DNA of 64,000 bases, taken from Micromonospora polyrhachis. Its GTDB lineage: Bacteria > Actinomycetota > Actinomycetes > Mycobacteriales > Micromonosporaceae. The notes under the pieces were generated by a model. It did not search any database. It was given only the letters and a program-made list of their open reading frames with translations, and had not been told where the DNA came from. Below, piece after piece: positions 8,416 through 16,575 of the stretch. The translations under genes were made by a program, and so were the position numbers. The stretch's first letter is position 1; each line of letters begins with the position of its first letter. Location: the NCBI RefSeq assembly GCF_014203835.1, contig NZ_JACHJW010000001.1, positions 4,414,501 to 4,478,500 of the forward strand. Direction: 5' to 3'.

Positions 8416-8549
8416 CGGCGGGTACCTCCTGTACGCATCGATGCCACTGGTGTGGTCGGGACCCTCCTACCCGCTGACCACGCTAGTCACACTCCGTACC
8501 GTGGCGGTTCAGGTTTGTCCGACTGCCGGATCGGAAAAGTCCCTCAGGT

Positions 8550-10205
8550 ATGGGTGACAGGTGGTATTCCGAGGCGGTCGTCTACTGCCTCGACATCGAC
8601 ACGTTCGCGGACTCCGACGGCGACGGGGTCGGTGACATCAAGGGCTTGATCGGCCGGTTGGACTACCTGGCCCGGCTCGGGGTCACCTGCCTCTGGCTGC
8701 ACCCCATCCATCCGTCCCCCAATGAGGACGACGGCTACGACGCGACCGACTTCTACAACATCGACCCGCGCTTCGGCACCCTCGGCGACTTCGCCGAGTT
8801 GCTGCACCAGGCCGGCAACCGGGGCATCCGGGTCATCATCGACCTGGTCGTCAACCACACCTCCGACCAGCATCCCTGGTTCCAGTCGGCCCGGTCGTCG
8901 CCGGACTCGCCGTACCGGGACTGGTACATCTGGTCGGACGAGCAGCCGCCGGACCGGCACCAGGGCATGGTCTTCCCCGGCGAGCAGCACGAGACGTGGA
9001 GCTACGACCGCACCGCCAAGGCCTGGTACTACCACCGGTTCTACCGGTTCCAGCCGGACCTGAACACCGCCAATCCGGACGTACGCGCCGAGATCGCGAA
9101 GATCGTCTCGTTCTGGCTACAGCTCGGTGTCTCCGGGTTCCGTATCGACGCGGTGCCGTTCATCATCGAGCACACCGAGCCGGGACGCCCGAACTCACCC
9201 AAGGACTTCGAGTACCTGACCCAGCTGCGCCAGCACGTGCAGTGGCGACGGGCGGACGCCGTACTGCTGGCCGAGGCGAACGTGGAGCCCGACGACCTGC
9301 CCGCCTACTTCGGTGACAACGGTGGTTCGGCCAACCGGCTGCACATGCTCTTCGACTTCATGCTCAACGGTCGGCTGATGCTGGCCCTGGCCCGCCACGA
9401 CCCCGAGCCCATCATCGACGCGCTGCGTGACACCCCGACCCTGCCACCCGGCGGCCAGTGGGCGACCTTCCTGCGTAACCACGACGAGATCGACCTGTCC
9501 CGGTTGACCGCCGAACAGCGGGAGCAGGTGTTCGACGCCTTCGGGCCCGAGGAGAAGATGCGGATCTACGGTCGGGGCATCCGCCGCCGGCTGGCCCCGA
9601 TGCTCGGCAACGACCGCCGCCGGCTGGAGCTGGCCTACGCCCTCCAGTTCTCGTTGCGCGGTACGCCGGTGCTGCGCTACGGCGAGGAGATCGGGATGGG
9701 TGACGACCTGTCACTGCCCGGCCGGCAGTCGATCCGTACCCCGATGCAGTGGTCCGACCAGCCCAATGCCGGCTTCTCCTCGGCTGCGGCGGAGAAGCTG
9801 GTCCGGCCGGTCATCGACAGCGGCGAGTACGGCTATCAGCGGGTCAACGTGACGGCCCAGCGCCGGGACCCCGGGTCGCTGCTGAACTGGTTCGAGCGGA
9901 TGATCCGTACCCTCCGGGAGACGCCCGAGATCGGATCGGGCAGCTGTACCCACGTCGACGTACGGCTACCACCGGCGGTGCTCGCGCACCGGGCGGACGG
10001 GCCGACCGGCAGCATGCTCTTCCTGCACAACCTCGGCCCGGACAAAGCCGTACTCGACCTCGGTGAGCTGTATCCGGAGACCGAGCTGCCGGGGGACGTC
10101 CTGGCCGACCGTCGGTACACCCCGGTGGGCAAGTTCGACGCGTTGGAGCTGGCCGGTTACGGCTACCGGTGGATCCGGCTCAGCCGTGGTGCTGCCTTCG
10201 AGTGA
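8550..10205 (+). CDS. GH13 alpha-amylase family protein, trehalose-synthase-like
   Basis: The 551-residue cytoplasmic protein opens with WYSEAVVYCLDIDTFADSDGDGVGD and has the (beta/alpha)8 catalytic set: VIIDLVVNHTSD, GFRIDAVPF with nucleophile D200, LLAEAN with acid/base E242, and RNHDEID with D312. The segment after region I (SDQHPWFQSAR, then YRDWYIWSD) is as in trehalose synthases (TreS, maltose-trehalose isomerase), but the sequence diverges from canonical TreS in the N-terminus (Cys-Leu-Asp-Ile-Asp). It may isomerise or hydrolyse maltose-type disaccharides. No good Shine-Dalgarno sequence is seen before the ATG. Confidence 0.82.
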   Translation: MGDRWYSEAVVYCLDIDTFADSDGDGVGDIKGLIGRLDYLARLGVTCLWLHPIHPSPNEDDGYDATDFYNIDPRFGTLGDFAELLHQAGNRGIRVIIDLVVNHTSDQHPWFQSARSSPDSPYRDWYIWSDEQPPDRHQGMVFPGEQHETWSYDRTAKAWYYHRFYRFQPDLNTANPDVRAEIAKIVSFWLQLGVSGFRIDAVPFIIEHTEPGRPNSPKDFEYLTQLRQHVQWRRADAVLLAEANVEPDDLPAYFGDNGGSANRLHMLFDFMLNGRLMLALARHDPEPIIDALRDTPTLPPGGQWATFLRNHDEIDLSRLTAEQREQVFDAFGPEEKMRIYGRGIRRRLAPMLGNDRRRLELAYALQFSLRGTPVLRYGEEIGMGDDLSLPGRQSIRTPMQWSDQPNAGFSSAAAEKLVRPVIDSGEYGYQRVNVTAQRRDPGSLLNWFERMIRTLRETPEIGSGSCTHVDVRLPPAVLAHRADGPTGSMLFLHNLGPDKAVLDLGELYPETELPGDVLADRRYTPVGKFDALELAGYGYRWIRLSRGAAFE

Positions 10206-10304
10206 GGGCAGCGGGCAGGTCGGCGTCGTCCTCGGGTGACGGCGGACGGGCGTACCCCTGGGTTAAGCTCCTCCGACCGTCGCCGTGAGTTGTCGGAGGT
10301 CGCC

Positions 10305-11063
10305 ATGTCGGAGCAGTCCCGAGTTGCCATCGTCACCGGTGCCGCCCGGGGGATCGGCGCGGCTACCGCACTGCGGCTGGCCGCCGACGGTCTGGCGGTG
10401 GCCGTGGTCGACCTCGACGAGGTGGCCGCGCAGAGCACCGTGGACGCGATCAGCGCGGCGGGCGGTCGGGCGCTCGCGATCGCGGCCGACGTCGCCGACC
10501 GGGCGCAGGTGCAGGCGGCCGTCGACCGGGTCGCCGCCGAACTGGGTGCGCCGTCGGTGCTGGTCAACAACGCCGGGGTGCTCCGGGACAACCTGTTGTT
10601 CAAGATGACCGATGCCGACTGGGACACCGTGCTGGGAGTGCACCTGCGGGGTGCGTTCCTGTTCAGCCAGGCGGCGCAGAAGCACATGGTCGACCAGCGC
10701 TGGGGACGGATCGTCAACCTGTCCAGCACCTCCGCGTTGGGCAACCGGGGGCAGGCGAACTATGCGGCGGCCAAGGCCGGGCTCCAGGGGTTCACCAAGA
10801 CGCTCGCCATCGAGCTGGGTCAGTTCGGGATCACCGTCAACGCGGTGGCACCCGGCTTCATCGCCACCGACATGACGGCCGCGACCGCCGCGCGTATCGG
10901 CGTCGATTTCGACGACTTCCAGGAGCGGATCGCCGCCCAGACTCCGGTCCGCCGGATTGGTCGGCCGGAGGACATCGCGCACACCGTGTCCTTCCTGGCC
11001 AGCGAGGGTGCTTCGTTCGTCTCCGGTCAGGTGATCTACGTCGCCGGCGGTCCCTGCGACTGA
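10305..11063 (+). CDS. Short-chain dehydrogenase/reductase, 3-oxoacyl-ACP reductase type
   Basis: A 252-residue classical SDR. The NAD(P)-binding glycine motif is TGAARGIGAA at about residues 12-21, followed by NNAG, the catalytic serine strand (IVNLSSTSA), YAAAK with the catalytic Tyr and Lys, and VAPGFIATDM. This is the FabG-like pattern, so a 3-oxoacyl thioester or similar ketone is a reasonable substrate, but many such paralogues act outside fatty acid synthesis. The ATG at 10305 is preceded by GGAGG with 5 nt spacing; an in-frame ATG at 10236 lacks a ribosome site and would add unrelated residues. Confidence 0.85.
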   Translation: MSEQSRVAIVTGAARGIGAATALRLAADGLAVAVVDLDEVAAQSTVDAISAAGGRALAIAADVADRAQVQAAVDRVAAELGAPSVLVNNAGVLRDNLLFKMTDADWDTVLGVHLRGAFLFSQAAQKHMVDQRWGRIVNLSSTSALGNRGQANYAAAKAGLQGFTKTLAIELGQFGITVNAVAPGFIATDMTAATAARIGVDFDDFQERIAAQTPVRRIGRPEDIAHTVSFLASEGASFVSGQVIYVAGGPCD

Positions 11064-11117
11064 CCGGTCCGGGCCGGTGCGATTGACGGTCGCGGGTCTC
11101 GTCGGTTCTGCGCTCCG

Positions 11118-11537
11118 TCAGCTCTGCGTCGCCGGGGGGCGGCTGGTGCGCAACAGCCAGAGCAGACCGAGGATCGGCAGCACCAGCGGCACATAGCCGT
11201 ACCCTGAGCCGAACCCCGACCAGACGGTGTCATCGGGGAAGAGCGCGGGCTTGAGCAGGCTGATGGTGCCGACGACGAGCACTCCGGCGAGTTCGACGGC
11301 GCAGCAGACCAGGGCGGTGCGGCGTCCGCCGGCGCTGTCCCGGGCCAGTCCGACGGTGGCGACGATGTAGATCACCGCAGCCAGGGCGGAGAGCAGGTAG
11401 GCGAGCGGGGCCTCGTCGAAGCGGAGGATCGTCTGTACCCCGGCCCGGCAGGTGGCGGCGATGGCGAAGAGCAGGTAGACCGCGACCAGCAGCCGGCCGG
11501 GCCCCCGGTTGGTCGACCGGGTTGGGGCGTCAACCAC
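11118..11537 (-). CDS. Conserved four-helix membrane protein
   Basis: The 139-residue protein has four predicted membrane segments (about 15-32, 44-65, 74-97 and 113-130) with a short periplasmic-side loop containing DDTVWSGFGSGYGYVP. I do not recognise a named family. It starts with GTG inside the end of the upstream gene, overlapping it by 8 bp with GGGAGG 7 nt before the start, so the two are translationally coupled and probably form a heteromeric membrane unit. No catalytic motif is visible. Confidence 0.7.
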   Translation of the reverse strand: MVDAPTRSTNRGPGRLLVAVYLLFAIAATCRAGVQTILRFDEAPLAYLLSALAAVIYIVATVGLARDSAGGRRTALVCCAVELAGVLVVGTISLLKPALFPDDTVWSGFGSGYGYVPLVLPILGLLWLLRTSRPPATQS

Positions 11538-11955
11538 CGACGACCTCCCAGGTCTGCTGGAGCCGGACGATCAGGACCGGATTGACCAGGCAGATGACGG
11601 TGATGATGGCCGAGCCCCAACGAGTCGGTTCCATCCGGGCCAGCACCGCGGCCAGCGGCGGCAGACAGACCAGGGTGACCAGGTAGCCGGCGAAGGTGGC
11701 CGCCTCGTGGGGCCGGTCACCTCCGAAGATCGCCACCAGCGCGGCGGCGGTCAACGCGAGCAGCGACAACTCGACCACCGCCAGGCCGATCAGGTGGGAA
11801 CGGTCCGGCGCGCGGTCACGCACCGTTGCGATCAGGCTCCATACGGCGAGTACGAGTGACAGCGCGATGGCCACCGTCGCCAGTATCCCGTCCACCGGCG
11901 TACCGGCTGTCGCCGTGGTTGCCGCCTCGGTTGCGCTGACGGTTGCGCTGGTCAC
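11530..11955 (-). CDS. Conserved four-helix membrane protein
   Basis: A 141-residue protein with a Thr/Ala-rich N-terminus and four membrane segments (about 24-44, 55-77, 87-106 and 114-132). It resembles its downstream neighbour in size and topology but not clearly in sequence. The pair is conserved-looking in actinomycetes as far as I recall, without assigned function. Start is the ATG at 11955. It is translated just before, and overlaps, the second membrane protein gene. Confidence 0.7.
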   Translation of the reverse strand: MTSATVSATEAATTATAGTPVDGILATVAIALSLVLAVWSLIATVRDRAPDRSHLIGLAVVELSLLALTAAALVAIFGGDRPHEAATFAGYLVTLVCLPPLAAVLARMEPTRWGSAIITVICLVNPVLIVRLQQTWEVVGG

Positions 11956-12125
11956 CGGAGGTCCCCGGTCGTTGGGTCGGTCACCGGCACAGCCTACTAA
12001 CGCCGATGTCGTCGGCTGCCGACGCCGCCAGCTCCTTCGGCGCTCGGCGGCACCCTCCCCATCGCATCAATAGATGCCTATCATCGAGTTGTTTGTCGGA
12101 CGCGCAGCCTGGGGAGTCGAGAGGC

Positions 12126-12827
12126 GTGGACGCGACAGGGATATGGGCAATGTTGATTCTCGGCGTGCTGGGCATGTTGTCGCTGCTCGCGCTCGCCCTA
12201 CTGACCGATCGGCAACGCGCGGCACGACCCGACCCGGACCAGTTGCGGGCCGAGGCCGAGGAGTTGGCCACCCATTCCGCCGAGGCCCAGGCAGAGGCCG
12301 GGCGGGCGGTCGCCATCGCGGTCGAGGCCCGGGAGGAGGTGGCCGCCACCGAGCGTCTCCGCGACGAGGCCTGGGCCGCCCAGGAAGCGACCGAGAAGGC
12401 GTACGAGGAGGCGTTGCGCGCCGCGCAGGCCGGTCGGCGGGCCGGTGACGGTGCGGACGGTGCCGACACCGAGCAGGAGCGGGTGGTGTCCCGGGCCGCC
12501 CTGTCGGCGTACCGGCGGGGGGACATCTCGGTGCGGGAGATGCGCGAGGTGTGGCAGCGGGCCGGCGATCGGGATCCGACACAGCGGGAGCGGGAGCAGG
12601 CTGCCGAGCGGCAGCGCCTGCAACAGGTGGCGGCGCGACGGGTGCACGACCAGGCCGCAGCGGAGGTACGGCGGGCCGACCAGGCGGCACGGGTGGCCGA
12701 GGTGGCGGCCCAGGCGCTGGTGGACGAGGCGGCTGTGGCGGCGGTGGAGGCACACGAGGCGTTGCTCACCGCCGAGCGGTACGCCGTACGTCGGCGACCG
12801 TCCCGTTCCCGGAAACGGTCAGGCTAG
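12126..12827 (+). CDS. Membrane-anchored coiled-coil protein
   Basis: From the GTG at 12126 (GGGGAG 9 nt upstream) the product has 233 residues: a single N-terminal membrane segment (about 7-27), then an almost entirely helical, Ala/Glu/Arg-rich domain with heptad character (QLRAEAEELATHSAEAQAEA onward) and a basic C-terminus. A short conserved-looking central segment reads SAYRRGDISVREMREVW. It is likely a cytoplasmic coiled coil tethered to the membrane; no enzyme motif is visible and the function is unknown. Upstream in-frame codons back to 11943 lie in a region without coding character. Confidence 0.6.
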   Translation: MDATGIWAMLILGVLGMLSLLALALLTDRQRAARPDPDQLRAEAEELATHSAEAQAEAGRAVAIAVEAREEVAATERLRDEAWAAQEATEKAYEEALRAAQAGRRAGDGADGADTEQERVVSRAALSAYRRGDISVREMREVWQRAGDRDPTQREREQAAERQRLQQVAARRVHDQAAAEVRRADQAARVAEVAAQALVDEAAVAAVEAHEALLTAERYAVRRRPSRSRKRSG

Positions 12828-12843
12828 CGGGTCCCGATGTGTT

Positions 12844-12892
12844 AGGAAGGGACCCTTCCAAGGCAGAAGACGATAAGAAGGGGCCCTTCCTT
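12844..12892. repeat. Palindromic intergenic repeat, copy 3 (contains the ribosome site of the next gene)
   Basis: Third copy of the element at 1102-1150, with one change in the left arm (GGAAGGGACCCTT). Its right arm contains AGAAGGGG at 12876-12883, exactly 7 nt before the TTG start at 12891, so the repeat appears to provide the Shine-Dalgarno sequence of the oxidoreductase gene, and its last two bases are the first two of the start codon. Confidence 0.8.
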
Positions 12893-13796
12893 GCTTCGGT
12901 TCGGACTGTTTGGGACTGGTCACTGGGCGGCCAAGACACACGCCACGGCGCTGGCGGCACACCCCGGGGCGGAACTCGCCGGAGTGTGGGGACGTGACCC
13001 GGCCAAGGCCGCCGCGTTGGCCCAGCAGTACGACGTACCCGCCTTCGACGACGTCGACGCCCTGATCGGGGCGGTCGACGCGGTGGCCGTGGCCCTGCCA
13101 CCGGACGTACAGGCGACGGTGGCCGTACGGGCTGCTGCTGCTGGCCGGCACCTGCTGCTCGACAAGCCGCTGGCACTGAGCACGTCGGACGCCGACCGGG
13201 TGGTGGCAGCCGTCGGGCAGACCGGCGTGGCGTCCCTGGTCTTCTTCACCAACCGGTTCCACCCGAACATCGCCAGCTTCGTCGCCGCCACGGCGGCGGC
13301 CGGCGGGTGGCAGGGTGCCCGGGCCATCATGTTCGCGTCGATCTTCGAGTCGGGCAGCCCGTACGCCGGTTCGTCGTGGCGTCGGGAGCGGGGTGGCCTG
13401 TGGGATGTGGGGCCGCACGCCCTGTCGGTGCTCCTGCCGGTGCTGGGCCGGGTCACCGAGGTGGCCGCCGTGTCCGGACCCCGGGGCACCGTCCACCTGT
13501 TGCTGAAGCACGGCACCCAGGCGACCAGCACGGTCTCGCTGACCCTGGACGCGCCCTCTGCGGCGGTCGGTAGTGAACTGGTCTTCTATGGCGAGAACGG
13601 CATCAAGAGCATGCCGCCCCGGGAGGGCGGACCGGCCGACGCGCTCGGCCTGGCCATCGACCAGCTGCTGGCGGAGGTCGACTCGGGCACCCGGGACCAG
13701 CAGTGTGATGTCCGGTTCGGCCGGGATGTGGTGGCCGTGCTCGACGCCGCCGAGACCGCCCGTGCCCAGGGCCGTACGGTGACCCTGCCCGGGTAG
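12891..13796 (+). CDS. Gfo/Idh/MocA family oxidoreductase
   Basis: The 301-residue protein starts with the Rossmann motif FGLFGTGHWA and contains the family's LLLDKPLALS (equivalent of EKP, with the nicotinamide-site lysine), followed by the alpha/beta C-terminal domain with WRRERGGLWDVGPHAL. Members oxidise or reduce sugars, inositols and related polyols using NAD(P). The substrate cannot be told. The TTG start is favoured because AGAAGGGG lies 7 nt upstream, inside a genome repeat. A hairpin shared with the convergent acylase gene follows the stop. Confidence 0.85.
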   Translation: MLRFGLFGTGHWAAKTHATALAAHPGAELAGVWGRDPAKAAALAQQYDVPAFDDVDALIGAVDAVAVALPPDVQATVAVRAAAAGRHLLLDKPLALSTSDADRVVAAVGQTGVASLVFFTNRFHPNIASFVAATAAAGGWQGARAIMFASIFESGSPYAGSSWRRERGGLWDVGPHALSVLLPVLGRVTEVAAVSGPRGTVHLLLKHGTQATSTVSLTLDAPSAAVGSELVFYGENGIKSMPPREGGPADALGLAIDQLLAEVDSGTRDQQCDVRFGRDVVAVLDAAETARAQGRTVTLPG

Positions 13797-13811
13797 GCCA
13801 CGGGCACACGG

Positions 13812-13854
13812 GCCGGGTACCCCGATGCTGACGGCCAGCCCCGGGGTACCCGCC
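13812..13854. terminator. Bidirectional terminator hairpin
   Basis: CGGGTACCCCG (13814-13824) and CGGGGTACCCG (13842-13852) pair perfectly, with flanking GC extending the stem. It lies between the convergent oxidoreductase (stop at 13796) and acylase (stop at 13861) genes. Confidence 0.65.
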
Positions 13855-13860
13855 TGGTTG

Positions 13861-16317
13861 TCAGCCCAGGTTGTCGTGCCGGTTTCCCCGTACCCGGTAG
13901 GTGCGTAGGTTCGGGTCGGCCGAGATCTGTGCCTCGGTGTACTTGATGGTGTCCCAGCCCTTCTGCGAGTAGAGCCGGGTCTGGTCGGCGTAGTAGGGCG
14001 AGTTCGGGTTGGTCGACTGCGAGTAGGTCAGGATCTGCCGACCGGACGGACCATGCCGGCCGAACTCGACTGCCATCACGAACGACGTACCGTAGTTGAC
14101 CTTCGGGTAGCCGACCCCGGGCGTCAACCCGCTGTTGATCGCGTTGAAGATTCCGGAGCCGCCCGGGCCGCCGTGGATCGGGATCTGTTCGCCACCCCGT
14201 GGCTCGGTCTGTACCTCGCCGAGCGGTGCGTCCAGCGGGACGCCGGCCAGGCGTTGCACCGCGTCGGCCAGCGCGGTCAGCACCCTCGGGTTGTCGGCGG
14301 CGAGAACCCGGGGCGTGTTGACCGGATCGGTCACCACGAACGGGTCCCGGAACACGAGGCCGCGAGCGCGATTGAACTCGTTGAACAGGTGGGCACCGCG
14401 ACTGTCCAGGTTGGCGCGCAGGTCCCAGCCCCGTAGCGCCGCGCAGGCCGCGGTGAGGTCGACCGTGGCACCGTTCGACGCCGTGGCGCTCGGGTTCGCC
14501 GTGCAGAGCGCGACCAGGTCGTCGCGGACCAGTTCACCACCGTAGACCCGGTTGCCGAACTGGACCTGCCAGAGGTTCTCGGTGGTGAACCTGGTGCCCG
14601 GCAGGCCGTCGGTGCCGGCGAGCCGCTGCTGCACCTGGCGCACCCCGAGCCGGGTACGCAGGCCACGTTCCGTCTGCTCGTCACCGATGATTCGTGGGAA
14701 ACCGGTCAGCGGCTGTTCCGGGTTGGCCAGCCAGTGGCTGTTGTTGGAGTTGGTGACGTAGTCGGTCCGGATCAGCACCGGCAGGTGGGCCGGGCCGAGG
14801 ATGCCGGGCACGGCGGCGTCGGGGTCGGCACCCAGCCCACAGGCCGACGTCGACCCGTCGAGCACTGCCTCGCCGGATTCGGCGTACCGGGTTCTGAACC
14901 GCGCCGGGATGCAGGTGGCGGCGAGTTCGTCGGTGACCCGGGGGACGACCGAGTGGTCGCCGTAGAGCGCCTCGCCGGCCGCGTCCGCGGCGACGATGTT
15001 GACCCAGGGCAGGAACTGGTAGCGGTCGAGGATCGTCTTCGCTGCCCGGACCGTCTTGGCCCGACCGAGCTGCAACCAGCCGTCCAGCGCGCGGCCGTTG
15101 TCGGCGTTGATGTCCGTCATCGCGTACGCGGTGCTGGTCGTCCAAGGGAAGGTGGGGGAGGCGATGACCGGGCCGAACCGGGTGTCGTAGAAGGTGTGGG
15201 TCACGGGTTCCGTGCCGCCGGTCGGCGTCGGCACCCGAACCGTCACGGTGCGCTGGGTCATCTTCTCCGGCTTCCCGTCGACCAGGTACGACGTGGGATC
15301 GCCGGGCACCAGCTTGAGTTCGTGCCACACGTGCCGCAGGGCGGTGGAGACGGTGTGACTCCAGCCCATCGAGGCGTTATGTCCGATTTGGACGATCGGG
15401 TCGCCGAGCAGCGACGCCCCTTCGACGTCGTAGCTGCCCGGGATCTTCAGGTGGATCCGGTAGAAGCGGTCGGGCCCGTCCCAGGGGAAGTGCGGGTTGG
15501 CCAGCAGCATCCCGCCGCCGCTGACCGTCGCCGCACTGCCCAACCCGTAGGCGTTGCTGCCCAGCCCGCCCGCGTTGCCCTCCGCGGCGTCGGCGCTGCC
15601 CGGGTCGGCGGCGCTCGTGCCCGGCCCGCCCGCGTCCAGGGTGGGGCTGGGCGCGGATCCCGGTGCCGGTGCAACCGTGTCGAGGAGCGGACGGAGCAAC
15701 TCCAACGTCCCTGACCGGATCATGTTGGCCCAGTTGGTACGCCAGAGGTCGAGCGCGTTGATCTGCCGTACCCAGGGCTTGTCGCGGCACTGCGGGTCGG
15801 TCAGCTTTGCCACGCCGGTCTTGCGCAGGTAGTTGTTGTAGCCGGCGGCGAAGCCACGGACGAGGTCGCGGACCTCTCGCGACGGCGCGGCTACGCCGTC
15901 GGGGGTGCCGGCGAGGAGCCCTTCGGCGACCTTGTCCTCCTTGGCCTTCTGGAAGAACAGGTCGCTGCCCACGTTCGACTCGGTGGCACCGAAGTACCGG
16001 GACCGGGCGGCATCGGCGGTGACGACCTTCTCGGCGATCACACAGATGTTCTCCTCGGCCTGCACGTAACCGGCACCGAAGCCGAGGCTGGCGAAGTTCC
16101 TGGCGGTGACGTGTGGCACGCCGTACGACGTGCGGCGGATCTCGGCCGAGTACCCACCGGCCGACTCGGTCGTTTCGGCCTGGGCTGGTGTGGTGCCGGC
16201 GACGAGACCAGCGGCGAGCAGGGTGGCAGCGGCGATCGTGGCGGTGCCGGCCCGGGCGTGAGGTCTGGGTCGGGTGCCAGCCGACCGTACGGCAGGTGTG
16301 CTGTCTTTGCCCTTCAT
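13861..16317 (-). CDS. Secreted penicillin-acylase-family amidohydrolase (aculeacin/cyclic-lipopeptide acylase type)
   Basis: The 818-residue precursor has a signal peptide (about 1-48, ending AQAETT), an alpha chain, a spacer, and a beta chain beginning at S254 in GSNAYGLG. This Gly-Ser is where Ntn-hydrolases of the penicillin G acylase family cleave themselves, freeing Ser as nucleophile. Typical flanking blocks are RRTSYGVPHVTA near the N-terminus, GGMLLANPHFPW after the nucleophile and TEPRGGEQIPIHGGPG near the C-terminus. The size and pattern fit aculeacin A acylase of Actinoplanes and related enzymes that remove acyl chains from lipopeptides or acyl-homoserine lactones. A low-complexity Gly/Ala/Pro stretch (about 217-250) lies just before the cleavage site, probably the removed spacer. 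Confidence 0.85.
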   Translation of the reverse strand: MKGKDSTPAVRSAGTRPRPHARAGTATIAAATLLAAGLVAGTTPAQAETTESAGGYSAEIRRTSYGVPHVTARNFASLGFGAGYVQAEENICVIAEKVVTADAARSRYFGATESNVGSDLFFQKAKEDKVAEGLLAGTPDGVAAPSREVRDLVRGFAAGYNNYLRKTGVAKLTDPQCRDKPWVRQINALDLWRTNWANMIRSGTLELLRPLLDTVAPAPGSAPSPTLDAGGPGTSAADPGSADAAEGNAGGLGSNAYGLGSAATVSGGGMLLANPHFPWDGPDRFYRIHLKIPGSYDVEGASLLGDPIVQIGHNASMGWSHTVSTALRHVWHELKLVPGDPTSYLVDGKPEKMTQRTVTVRVPTPTGGTEPVTHTFYDTRFGPVIASPTFPWTTSTAYAMTDINADNGRALDGWLQLGRAKTVRAAKTILDRYQFLPWVNIVAADAAGEALYGDHSVVPRVTDELAATCIPARFRTRYAESGEAVLDGSTSACGLGADPDAAVPGILGPAHLPVLIRTDYVTNSNNSHWLANPEQPLTGFPRIIGDEQTERGLRTRLGVRQVQQRLAGTDGLPGTRFTTENLWQVQFGNRVYGGELVRDDLVALCTANPSATASNGATVDLTAACAALRGWDLRANLDSRGAHLFNEFNRARGLVFRDPFVVTDPVNTPRVLAADNPRVLTALADAVQRLAGVPLDAPLGEVQTEPRGGEQIPIHGGPGGSGIFNAINSGLTPGVGYPKVNYGTSFVMAVEFGRHGPSGRQILTYSQSTNPNSPYYADQTRLYSQKGWDTIKYTEAQISADPNLRTYRVRGNRHDNLG

Positions 16318-16575
16318 GAGGAGAAACTAGGCACGACGTGACGGGTCGCACATCAGCCCAGAGATGTCATCCCATGGATGGATGGCAGATTCGTGCGTCG
16401 TCCGGATGACGGGTGAATCGGTTGCTGTGCTGACCGGTCGACCGGTATTCCGGCGGCGACCGTAGGGGTGCCGAGCGTGGGCGAGAGCCGACGGGTGCGG
16501 GGTGTAGCTAGCCACACCCCGGTTCGGGCCCTGCCGACAATACGGTGGGCCCGCAGCTCAGGGCATGCTTGCGAC

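Noticed and set aside
16322-16575. Regulatory element between the divergent acylase and kinase genes
   Set aside because: Only short GACCGGT-type inverted repeats common in high-GC DNA; nothing distinctive enough to call.
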